Assembly (NCBI RefSeq): GCF_037975245.1
Contig: NC_092577.1
Location: forward strand, 22,842,398-22,906,397
DNA: 64,000 bases
Reading direction: 5' to 3'
From: Apostichopus japonicus
Lineage: Eukaryota > Echinodermata > Holothuroidea > Aspidochirotida > Stichopodidae
Below, one piece after another: positions 1-8,486 of this stretch (position 1 is the stretch's first letter; each line of letters begins with the position of its first letter). A model generated the notes under the pieces. It saw only the letters and a list, made by a program, of their open reading frames with translations. It searched no databases and was not told the origin of the DNA. A program made the position numbers and the translations under genes.

Positions 1-71
1 GTATAATATATACAATAAATCCACTCATCATAACCTACCAAACAACTAGCCTGCTATTCACCTCTTGTAAT

Positions 72-189
72 GTCTACGGCCACATCACGTTCATTATACC
101 GGTTCTCGTCCGATCACCGAAGTCAAGCAACGTAGAGCGCAGTCAGTACTAAGGTGGGTGACCGCCTGGGAATACTGGGTGCCGTAGGC
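72..189 (+). rRNA. 5S copy 1, A type
   Basis: AAGG box-C variant; TTCATTATACC in the 5' half. S follows. Confidence 0.75.
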
Positions 190-266
190 TTTTATTTTCA
201 CAATTGATAACACTATGTTGCCACGACGATGAGAAATTGAAATGGCCTCCATTGACCTCTTGTTAT
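190..266 (+). repeat. Short spacer S (example)
   Basis: This is a 77-bp intergenic spacer. It opens with a T4 run and a T-rich stretch, continues with TAATTGATAACACTATGTTG and ends in GACCTCTTGTTAT just before the next gene. No TATA-like element is obvious near -25. Its first 45 bp and last 13 bp align with the ends of the long spacer. Common sub-variants are TCACAATTG or TCCTAATTG near the start, GAGAAATTG or AAAAATTG in the middle, and TCCATTG or TACATTG near the end. Confidence 0.9.
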
Positions 267-384
267 GTCTACGGCCATATCACGTTGACTATACCGGTTC
301 TCGTCCGATCACCGAAGTCAAGCAACGTAGAGCGCAGTCAGTACTTGGATGGGTGACCGCCTGGGAATACTGGGTGCCGTAGGC
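267..384 (+). rRNA. 5S copy 2, consensus
   Basis: Reference copy for this annotation. The 118 bp run from GTCTACGGCC to GCCGTAGGC; these ends pair as helix I (9 bp with one G-U). Helix III (29-32 with 45-48), box A and box C are intact. Helix V has one G68-G107 mismatch. Followed by T4 and an S spacer. Confidence 0.93.
316..363 (+). promoter_or_regulatory. Internal pol III control region of copy 2 (box A, IE, box C)
   Basis: Box A spans gene positions 50-64 (AGTCAAGCAACGTAG), the intermediate element 67-72 (CGCAGT) and box C 80-97 (TGGATGGGTGACCGCCTG). These positions are placed by the known animal 5S layout and are the TFIIIA contact region. A-type copies change three bases at the start of box C, and D-type copies lack box C entirely. 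Confidence 0.85.
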
Positions 385-388
385 TTTT
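385..388 (+). terminator. Pol III T4 terminator after copy 2
   Basis: TTTT directly follows GTAGGC, followed by A and another T4. Most copies before S spacers have this arrangement. Confidence 0.75.
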
Positions 389-458
389 ATTTTCCTAATT
401 GATAACACTATGTTGCCACGACGATGAGAAAGTGAAATGGCCTACATTGACCTCTTAT

Positions 459-576
459 GTAAACGGCCATATCACGTTGACTATACCGGTTCTCGTCCGA
501 TCACCGAAGTCAAGCAACGTAGAGCGCAGTCAGTACTTGGATGGGTGACCGCCTGGGAATACTGGGTGCCGTAGGC
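459..576 (+). rRNA. 5S copy 3, M type
   Basis: 5' end GTAAACGG (C3A, T4A) weakens helix I; the spacer before it is 74 bp. L follows. Confidence 0.75.
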
Positions 577-801
577 CTTCCTTTTCCTAATTAGAACACT
601 GTCTTGCCACAAGGAAAGCGATTTGAAAATCGAATATATTAATAAATAACTCGATTGTTTTTATATATTAGAATTTAATACATATATATGTGCAATATAG
701 ATTAACTTAATATATATTAAATACATTCATGTATAATATATACATTAAATCCACTCATCATAACCTACCAAACAACTAGCCTGCATTTCACCTCTTGTAA
801 T
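577..801 (+). repeat. Long spacer L (example)
   Basis: This is a 225-bp spacer. The start (CTAATTAGAACACTGTCTTG) is homologous to the start of the short spacer. It then carries about 150 bp of AT-rich sequence, including the palindrome-like ACATATATATGTG, and ends in CACCTCTTGTAAT before the next gene. There are 66 L-class spacers (including L' and Lx), and 63 of them are followed by an A or AG gene. I see no ORF or terminal inverted repeat that would name the AT-rich part as a known element. Confidence 0.9.
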
Positions 802-919
802 GTCTACGGCCACATCACGTTCAATATACCGGTTCTCGTCCGATCACCGAAGTCAAGCAACGTAGAGCGCAGTCAGTACTAAGGTGGGTGACCGCCTGGG
901 AATACTGGGTGCCGTAGGC
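802..919 (+). rRNA. 5S copy 4, A type
   Basis: Typical A copy after an L spacer. S follows. Confidence 0.77.
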
Positions 920-996
920 TTTTATTTTCCTAATTGATAACACTATGTTGCCACGACGATGAAAAATTGAAATGGCCTACATTGACCTCTTGTTAT

Positions 997-1114
997 GTCT
1001 ACGGCCATATCACGTTGACTATACCGGTTCTCGTCCGATCACCGAAGTCAAGCAACGTAGAGCGCAGTCAGTACTTGGATGGGTGACCGCCTGGGAATAC
1101 TGGGTGCCGTAGGC
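997..1114 (+). rRNA. 5S copy 5, consensus
   Basis: Lx follows. Confidence 0.92.
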
Positions 1115-1124
1115 CTTTCTTTTT
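1115..1124 (+). terminator. Displaced pol III terminator before a long spacer (copy 5)
   Basis: Before L spacers the gene ends GGC-CTTTCTTTTTC (or GGC-CTTCCTTTTCC). The first run of four or more T therefore starts 5-6 bases later than in S-type units, predicting a slightly longer 3' trailer. Confidence 0.6.
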
Positions 1125-1290
1125 CTAATTAGAACACTGTCTTGCCACAAGGAAAGCGATTTGAAAATCGAATATATTAATAAATAACTCGATTGTTTTT
1201 ATATATTAGAATTTAATATACAATTAATATACATTAAATCCACTCATCATAACCTACCAAACAACTAGCCTGCATTTCACCTCTTGTAAT
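1115..1290 (+). repeat. Shortened long spacer Lx
   Basis: This 176-bp version lacks about 49 bp between TTAATATAC and ATTAAATCC. The same deletion occurs at 25853-26028 and 31275-31450, each time before an AG gene that also has GGTAAGTG. It is therefore a shared-ancestry marker of one duplicated block. Confidence 0.88.
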
Positions 1291-1408
1291 GTCTACGGCC
1301 ACATCACGTTCAATATACCGGTTCTCGTCCGATCAGGTAAGTCAAGCAACGTAGAGCGCAGTCAGTACTAAGGTAAGTGACCGCCTGGGAATACTGGGTG
1401 CCGTAGGC
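1291..1408 (+). rRNA. 5S copy 6, AG type, probable pseudogene
   Basis: CAGGTAAGT at 1334-1342 breaks helix III; also G85A, G86A, making a second GGTAAGTG. S follows. Confidence 0.7.
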
Positions 1409-1485
1409 TTTTATTTTCCCAATTGATAACACTATGTTGCCACGACGATGAAAAATTGAAATGGCCTACATTGACCTCTTGTCAT

Positions 1486-1603
1486 GTCTACGGCCATATC
1501 ACGTTGACTATACCGGTTCTCGTCCGATCACCGAAGTCAAGCAACGTAGAGCGCAGTCAGTACTTGGATGGGTGACCGCCTGGGAATACTGGGTGCCGTA
1601 GGC
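1486..1603 (+). rRNA. 5S copy 7, consensus
   Basis: Preceded by GTCAT instead of GTTAT. L follows. Confidence 0.92.
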
Positions 1604-1828
1604 CTTTCTTTTTCTAATTAGAACACTGTCTTGCCACAAGGAAAGCGATTTGAAAATCGAATATATTAATAAATAACTCGATTGTTTTTATATATTAGAA
1701 TTTAATACATATATATGTGAAATATAGATTAACTTAATATATATTAAATACATTCATGTATAATATATACATTAAATCCACTCATCATAACCTACCAAAC
1801 AACTAGCCTGCATTTCACCTCTTGTAAT

Positions 1829-1946
1829 GTCTACGGCCACATCACGTTCAATATACCGGTTCTCGTCCGATCAGGTAAGTCAAGCAACGTAGAGCGCAGT
1901 CAGTACTAAGGTGGGTGACCGCCTGGGAATACTGGGTGCCGTAGGC
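1829..1946 (+). rRNA. 5S copy 8, AG type
   Basis: S follows. Confidence 0.7.
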
Positions 1947-2023
1947 TTTTATTTTCCTAATTGATAACACTATGTTGCCACGACGATGAAAAATTGAAAT
2001 GGCCTACATTGACCTCTTGTTAT

Positions 2024-2141
2024 GTCTACGGCCATATCACGTTGACTATACCGGTTCTCGTCCGATCACCGAAGTCAAGCAACGTAGAGCGCAGTCAGTA
2101 CTTGGATGGGTGACCGCCTGGGAATACTGGGTGCCGTAGGC
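2024..2141 (+). rRNA. 5S copy 9, consensus
   Basis: L follows. Confidence 0.92.
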
Positions 2142-2366
2142 CTTTCTTTTTCTAATTAGAACACTGTCTTGCCACAAGGAAAGCGATTTGAAAATCGAAT
2201 ATATTAATAAATAACTCGATTGTTTTTATATATTAGAATTTAATACATATATATGTGAAATATAGATTAACTTAATATATATTAAATACATTCATGTATA
2301 ATATATACATTAAATCCACTCATCATAACCTACCAAACAACTAGCCTGCATTTCACCTCTTGTAAT

Positions 2367-2484
2367 GTCTACGGCCACATCACGTTCAATATACCGGTTC
2401 TCGTCCGATCAGGTAAGTCAAGCAACGTAGAGCGCAGTCAGTACTAAGGTGGGTGACCGCCTGGGAATACTGGGTGCCGTAGGC
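2367..2484 (+). rRNA. 5S copy 10, AG type
   Basis: S follows. Confidence 0.7.
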
Positions 2485-2561
2485 TTTTATTTTCACAATT
2501 GATAACACTATGTTGCCACGACGATGAGAAATTGAAATGGCCTCCATTGACCTCTTGTTAT

Positions 2562-2679
2562 GTCTACGGCCATATCACGTTGACTATACCGGTTCTCGTC
2601 CGATCACCGAAGTCAAGCAACGAAGAGCGCAGTCAGTACTTGGATGGATGACCGCCTGGGAATACTGGGTGTCGTAGGC
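2562..2679 (+). rRNA. 5S copy 11, T62A/G87A/C111T
   Basis: Three linked changes in box A, box C and helix I (the last turns C-G into U-G). S follows. Confidence 0.83.
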
Positions 2680-2756
2680 TTTTATTTTCCTAATTGATAA
2701 CACTATGTTGCCACGACGATGAGAAATTGAAATGGCCTACATTGACCTCTTGTTAT

Positions 2757-2874
2757 GTCTACGGCCATATCACGTTGACTATACCGGTTCTCGTCCGATC
2801 ACCGAAGTCAAGCAACGTAGAGCGCAGTCAGTACTTGGATGGGTGACCCCCTGGGAATACTGGGTGCCGTAGGC
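2757..2874 (+). rRNA. 5S copy 12, G93C
   Basis: GACCCCCTGGG in box C. S follows. Confidence 0.84.
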
Positions 2875-2951
2875 TTTTATTTTCCTAATTGATAACACTA
2901 TGTTGCCACGACGATGAAAAATTGAAATGGCCTACATTGACCTCTTGTTAT

Positions 2952-3069
2952 GTCTACGGCCATATCACGTTGACTATACCGGTTCTCGTCCGATCACCGA
3001 AGTCAAGCAACGTAGAGCGCAGTCAGTACTTGGATGGGTGACCGCCTGGGAATACTGGGTGTCGTAGGC
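2952..3069 (+). rRNA. 5S copy 13, C111T
   Basis: Followed by CTGTTATTTTC, so the first T4 is delayed. S follows. Confidence 0.86.
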
Positions 3070-3146
3070 TGTTATTTTCATAATTGATAACACTATGTTG
3101 CCACGACGATGAGAAATTGAAATGGCCTACATTGACCTCTTCTTAT

Positions 3147-3264
3147 GTCTACGGCCACATCACGTTGACTATACCGGTTCTCGTCCGATCACCGAAGTCA
3201 AGCAACGTAGAGCGCAGTCAGTACTTGGATGGATGACCGCCTGGGAATACTGGGTGCCGTAGGC
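3147..3264 (+). rRNA. 5S copy 14, G87A
   Basis: L follows. Confidence 0.85.
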
Positions 3265-3489
3265 CTTTCTTTTTCTAATTAGAACACTGTCTTGCCACAA
3301 GGAAAGCGATTTGAAAATCGAATATATTAATAAATAACTCGATTGTTTTTATATATTAGAATTTAATACATATATATGTGAAATATAGATTAACTTAATA
3401 TATATTAAATACATTCATGTATAATATATACATTAAATCCACTCATCATAACCTACCAAACAACTAGCCTGCATTTCACCTCTTGTAAT

Positions 3490-3607
3490 GTCTACGGCCA
3501 CATCACGTTCAATATACCGGTTCTCGTCCGATCAGGTAAGTCAAGCAACGTAGAGCGCAGTCAGTACTAAGGTGGGTGACCGCCTGGGAATACTGGGTGC
3601 CGTAGGC
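3490..3607 (+). rRNA. 5S copy 15, AG type
   Basis: S follows. Confidence 0.7.
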
Positions 3608-3684
3608 TTTTATTTTCACAATTGATAACACTATGTTGCCACGACGATGAGAAATTGAAATGGCCTCCATTGACCTCTTCTTAT

Positions 3685-3802
3685 GTCTACGGCCATATCA
3701 CGTTGACTATACCGGTTCTCGTCCGATCACCGAAGTCAAGCAACGTAGAGCGCAGTCAGTACTTGGATGGGTGACCGCCTGGGAATACTGGGTGCCGTAG
3801 GC
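3685..3802 (+). rRNA. 5S copy 16, consensus
   Basis: S follows. Confidence 0.92.
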
Positions 3803-3879
3803 TTTTATTTTCCTAATTGATAACACTATGTTGCCACGACGATGAGAAATTGAAATGGCCTACATTGACCTCTTGTTAT

Positions 3880-3971
3880 GTCTACGGCCATATCACGTTG
3901 ACGATACCGGTTCTCGTCCGATCACCGAAGTCAAGCAACGTAGAGCGCAGTCAGTACTGGGTGCCGTAGGC
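3880..3971 (+). pseudogene. 5S copy 17, D type (box C deleted)
   Basis: 92 bp; positions 79-104 lost between TACT repeats; also T24G. The only D copy in the left half. Confidence 0.88.
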
Positions 3972-4048
3972 TTTTATTTTCCCAATTGATAACACTATGT
4001 TGCCACGACGATGAGAAAGTGAAATGGCCTACATTGACCTCTTGTTAT

Positions 4049-4166
4049 GTCTACGGCCATATCACGTTGACTATACCGGTTCTCGTCCGATCACCGAAGT
4101 CAAGCAACGTAGAGCGCAGTCAGTACTTGGATGGGTGACCGCCTGGGAATACTGGGTGCCGTAGGC
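4049..4166 (+). rRNA. 5S copy 18, consensus
   Basis: S follows. Confidence 0.92.
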
Positions 4167-4243
4167 TTTTATTTTCCTAATTGATAACACTATGTTGCCA
4201 CGACGATGAAAAATTGAAATGGCCTACATTGACCTCTTGTTAT

Positions 4244-4361
4244 GTCTACGGCCATATCACGTTGACTATACCGGTTCTCGTCCGATCACCGAAGTCAAGC
4301 AACGTAGAGCGCAGTCAGTACTTGGATGGGTGACCGCCTGGGAATACTGGGTGTCGTAGGC
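4244..4361 (+). rRNA. 5S copy 19, C111T
   Basis: S follows. Confidence 0.86.
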
Positions 4362-4438
4362 TGTTATTTTCATAATTGATAACACTATGTTGCCACGACG
4401 ATGAGAAATTGAAATGGCCTACATTGACCTCTTCTTAT

Positions 4439-4556
4439 GTCTACGGCCACATCACGTTGACTATACCGGTTCTCGTCCGATCACCGAAGTCAAGCAACGT
4501 AGAGCGCAGTCAGTACTTGGATGGATGACCGCCTGGGAATACTGGGTGCCGTAGGC
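4439..4556 (+). rRNA. 5S copy 20, G87A
   Basis: L follows. Confidence 0.85.
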
Positions 4557-4781
4557 CTTTCTTTTTCTAATTAGAACACTGTCTTGCCACAAGGAAAGCG
4601 ATTTGAAAATCGAATATATTAATAAATAACTCGATTGTTTTTATATATTAGAATTTAATACATATATATGTGAAATATAGATTAACTTAATATATATTAA
4701 ATACATTCATGTATAATATATACATTAAATCCACTCATCATAACCTACCAAACAACTAGCCTGCATTTCACCTCTTGTAAT

Positions 4782-4899
4782 ATCTACGGCCACATCACGT
4801 TCAATATACCGGTTCTCGTCCGATCAGGTAAGTCAAGCAACGTAGAGCGCAGTCAGTACTAAGGTGGGTGACCGCCTGGGAATACTGGGTGCCGTAGGC
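4782..4899 (+). rRNA. 5S copy 21, AG type, G1A
   Basis: First base A. S follows. Confidence 0.68.
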
Positions 4900-4976
4900 T
4901 TTTATTTTCACAATTGATAACACTATGTTGCCACGACGATGAGAAATTGAAATGGCCTCCATTGACCTCTTGTTAT

Positions 4977-5094
4977 GTCTACGGCCATATCACGTTGACT
5001 ATACCGGTTCTCGTCCGATCACCGAAGTCAAGCAACGTAGAGCGCAGTCAGTACTTGGATGGGTGACCGCCTGGGAATACTGGGTGCCGTAGGC
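4977..5094 (+). rRNA. 5S copy 22, consensus
   Basis: L follows, with the CTTCCTTTTCC start. Confidence 0.92.
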
Positions 5095-5319
5095 CTTCCT
5101 TTTCCTAATTAGAACACTGTCTTGCCACAAGGAAAGCGATTTGAAAATCGAATATATTAATAAATAACTCGATTGTTTTTATATATTAGAATTTAATACA
5201 TATATATGTGAAATATAGATTAACTTAATATATATTAAATACATTCATGTATAATATATACATTAAATCCACTCATCATAACCTACCAAACAACTAGCCT
5301 GCATTTCACCTCTTGTAAT

Positions 5320-5437
5320 GTCTACGGCCACATCACGTTCAATATACCGGTTCTCGTCCGATCAGGTAAGTCAAGCAACGTAGAGCGCAGTCAGTACTAA
5401 GGTGGGTGACCGCCTGGGAATACTGGGTGCCGTAGGC
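5320..5437 (+). rRNA. 5S copy 23, AG type
   Basis: S follows. Confidence 0.7.
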
Positions 5438-5514
5438 TTTTATTTTCACAATTGATAACACTATGTTGCCACGACGATGAGAAATTGAAATGGCCTCCAT
5501 TGACCTCTTCTTAT

Positions 5515-5632
5515 GTCTACGGCCATATCACGTTGACTATACCGGTTTTCGTCCGATCACCGAAGTCAAGCAACGTAGAGCGCAGTCAGTACTTGGATGG
5601 GTGACCGCCTGGGAATACTGGGTGCAGTAGGC
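5515..5632 (+). rRNA. 5S copy 24, C34T/C112A
   Basis: GTGCAGTAGGC end. S follows. Confidence 0.84.
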
Positions 5633-5709
5633 TTTTATTTTCCTAATTGATAACACTATGTTGCCACGACGATGAGAAATTGAAATGGCCTACATTGACC
5701 TCTTGTTAT

Positions 5710-5827
5710 GTCTACGGCCATATCACGTTGACTATACCGGTTCTCGTCCGATCACCGAAGTCAAGCAACGTAGAGCGCAGTCAGTACTAAGGTGGGTGAC
5801 CGCCTGGGAATACTGGGTGCCGTAGGC
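5710..5827 (+). rRNA. 5S copy 25, consensus/A chimera
   Basis: Consensus 5' half after an S spacer, AAGG box C in the 3' half. S follows. Confidence 0.78.
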
Positions 5828-5904
5828 TTTTATTTTCACAATTGATAACACTATGTTGCCACGACGATGAGAAATTGAAATGGCCTCCATTGACCTCTTG
5901 TTAT

Positions 5905-6022
5905 GTCTACGGCCATATCACGTTGACTATACCGGTTCTCGTCCGATGACCGAAGTCAAGCAACGTAGAGCGCAGTCAGTACTTGGATGGGTGACCGCCT
6001 GGGAATACTGGGTGCCGTAGGC
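5905..6022 (+). rRNA. 5S copy 26, C44G
   Basis: S follows. Confidence 0.87.
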
Positions 6023-6099
6023 TTTTATTTTCCTAATTGATAACACTATGTTGCCACGACGATGAAAAATTGAAATGGCCTACATTGACCTCTTGTTTT

Positions 6100-6217
6100 G
6101 TCTACGGCCATATCACGTTGACTATACCGGTTCTCGTCCGATCACCGAAGTCAAGCAACGTAGAGCGCAGTCAGTACTTGGATGGGTGACCGCCTGGGAA
6201 TACTGGGTGTCGTAGGC
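6100..6217 (+). rRNA. 5S copy 27, C111T
   Basis: Preceded by GTTTT. S follows. Confidence 0.86.
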
Positions 6218-6294
6218 TGTTATTTTCCTAATTGATAACACTATGTTGCCACGACGATGAGAAATTGAAATGGCCTACATTGACCTCTTGTTAT

Positions 6295-6412
6295 GTCTAC
6301 GGCCATATCACGTTGACTATACCGGTTCTCGTCCGATCACCGAAGTCAAGCAACGTAGAGCGCAGTCAGTACTTGGATGGGTGACCGCCTGGGAATACTG
6401 GGTGCCGTAGGC
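6295..6412 (+). rRNA. 5S copy 28, consensus
   Basis: L follows. Confidence 0.92.
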
Positions 6413-6637
6413 CTTTCTTTTTCTAATTAGAACACTGTCTTGCCACAAGGAAAGCGATTTGAAAATCGAATATATTAATAAATAACTCGATTGTTTTTAT
6501 ATATTAGAATTTAATACATATATATGTGAAATATAGATTAACTTAATATATATTAAATACATTCATGTATAATATATACATTAAATCCACTCATCATAAC
6601 CTACCAAACAACTAGCCTGCATTTCACCTCTTGTAAT

Positions 6638-6755
6638 GTCTACGGCCACATCACGTTCAATATACCGGTTCTCGTCCGATCAGGTAAGTCAAGCAACGTA
6701 GAGCGCAGTCAGTACTAAGGTGGGTGACCGCCTGGTAATACTGGGTGCCGTAGGC
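6638..6755 (+). rRNA. 5S copy 29, AG type, G99T
   Basis: S follows. Confidence 0.68.
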
Positions 6756-6832
6756 TTTTATTTTCACAATTGATAACACTATGTTGCCACGACGATGAGA
6801 AATTGAAATGGCCTCCATTGACCTCTTGTTAT

Positions 6833-6950
6833 GTCTACGGCCATATCACGTTGACTATACCGGTTCTCGTCCGATCACCGAAGTCAAGCAACGTAGAGCG
6901 CAGTCAGTACTTGGATGGGTGACCGCCTGGGAATACTGGGTGCAGTAGGC
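6833..6950 (+). rRNA. 5S copy 30, C112A
   Basis: S follows. Confidence 0.86.
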
Positions 6951-7027
6951 TTTTATTTTCCTAATTGATAACACTATGTTGCCACGACGATGAGAAATTG
7001 AAATGGCCTACATTGACCTCTTGTTAT

Positions 7028-7145
7028 GTCTACGGCCATATCACGTTGACTATACCGGTTCTCGTCCGATCACCGAAGTCAAACAACGTAGAGCGCAGTC
7101 AGTACTTGGATGGGTGACCGCCTGGGAATACTGGGTGCCGTAGGC
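7028..7145 (+). rRNA. 5S copy 31, G56A
   Basis: TCAAACAACG in box A. L follows, with a TTTTCATATATT variant. Confidence 0.86.
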
Positions 7146-7370
7146 CTTTCTTTTTCTAATTAGAACACTGTCTTGCCACAAGGAAAGCGATTTGAAAATC
7201 GAATATATTAATAAATAACTCGATTGTTTTCATATATTAGAATTTAATACATATATATGTGAAATATAGATTAACTTAATATATATTAAATACATTCATG
7301 TATAATATATACATTAAATCCACTCATCATAACCTACCAAACAACTAGCCTGCATTTCACCTCTTGTAAT

Positions 7371-7488
7371 GTCTACGGCCACATCACGTTCAATATACCG
7401 GTTCTCGTCCGATCAGGTAAGTCAAGCAACGTAGAGCGCAGTTAGTACTAAGGTGGGTGACCGCCTGGGAATACTGGGTGCCGTAGGC
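7371..7488 (+). rRNA. 5S copy 32, AG type, C73T
   Basis: Lone gene between two L spacers. Confidence 0.69.
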
Positions 7489-7713
7489 CTTCCTTTTCCT
7501 AATTAGAACACTGTCTTGCCACAAGGAAAGCGATTTGAAAATCGAATATATTAATAAATAACTCGATTGTTTTTATATATTAGAATTTAATACATATATA
7601 TGTGAAATATAGATTAACTTAATATATATTAAATACATTCATGTATAATATATACATTAAATCCACTCATCATAACCTACCAAACAACTAGCCTGCATTT
7701 CACCTCTTGTAAT

Positions 7714-7831
7714 GTCTACGGCCACATCACGTTCAATATACCGGTTCTCGTCCGATCACCGAAGTCAAGCAACGTAGAACGCAGTCAGTACTAAGGTGGG
7801 TGACCGCCTGGGAATAATGGGTGCCGTAGGC
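7714..7831 (+). rRNA. 5S copy 33, A type, G66A/C104A
   Basis: Helix III is consensus here. S follows. Confidence 0.72.
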
Positions 7832-7908
7832 TTTTATTTTCCTAATTGATAACACTATGTTGCCACGACGATGAAAAATTGAAATGGCCTACATTGACCT
7901 CTTGTTAT

Positions 7909-8026
7909 GTCTACGGCCATATCACGTTGACTATACCGGTTCTCGTCCGATCACCGAAGTCAAGCAACGTAGAGCGCAGTCAGTACTTGGATGGGTGACC
8001 GCCTGGGAATACTGGGTGCCGTAGGC
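7909..8026 (+). rRNA. 5S copy 34, consensus
   Basis: L follows. Confidence 0.92.
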
Positions 8027-8251
8027 CTTTCTTTTTCTAATTAGAACACTGTCTTGCCACAAGGAAAGCGATTTGAAAATCGAATATATTAATAAATAAC
8101 TCGATTGTTTTTATATATTAGAATTTAATACATATATATGTGAAATATAGATTAACTTAATATATATTAAATACATTCATGTATAATATATACATTAAAT
8201 CCACTCATCATAACCTACCAAACAACTAGCCTGCATTTCACCTCTTGTAAT

Positions 8252-8369
8252 GTCTACGGCCACATCACGTTCAATATACCGGTTCTCGTCCGATCAGGTA
8301 AGTCAAGCAAGGTAGAGCGCAGTCAGTACTAAGGTGGGTGACCGCCTGGGAATACTGGGTGCCGTAGGC
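8252..8369 (+). rRNA. 5S copy 35, AG type, C60G
   Basis: S follows. Confidence 0.68.
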
Positions 8370-8472
8370 TTTTATTTTCACAATTGATAACACTATGTTG
8401 CCACGACGATGAGAAATTGAAATGTCCTACATTGACCTCTTGTTATGTCTACGGCCATATCACGTTGACTAT

Positions 8473-8484
8473 ACCGGTTCTCGT
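8473..8484 (+). repeat. LINE target-site duplication, left
   Basis: ACCGGTTCTCGT, gene positions 27-38 of the interrupted copy. The same 12 bases recur right after the poly-A. Confidence 0.92.
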
Positions 8485-8486
8485 GG

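Noticed and set aside
577-801. AT-rich core of the long spacer as a MITE or other DNA transposon
   Set aside because: I see no terminal inverted repeats or target-site duplication at its edges, so I leave it as spacer of unknown origin.
1-8484. CRISPR-like pattern of regular repeats and spacers
   Set aside because: The repeats are 118-bp 5S genes and the intervals are themselves conserved repeats of fixed length; there are no unique spacers or cas genes.
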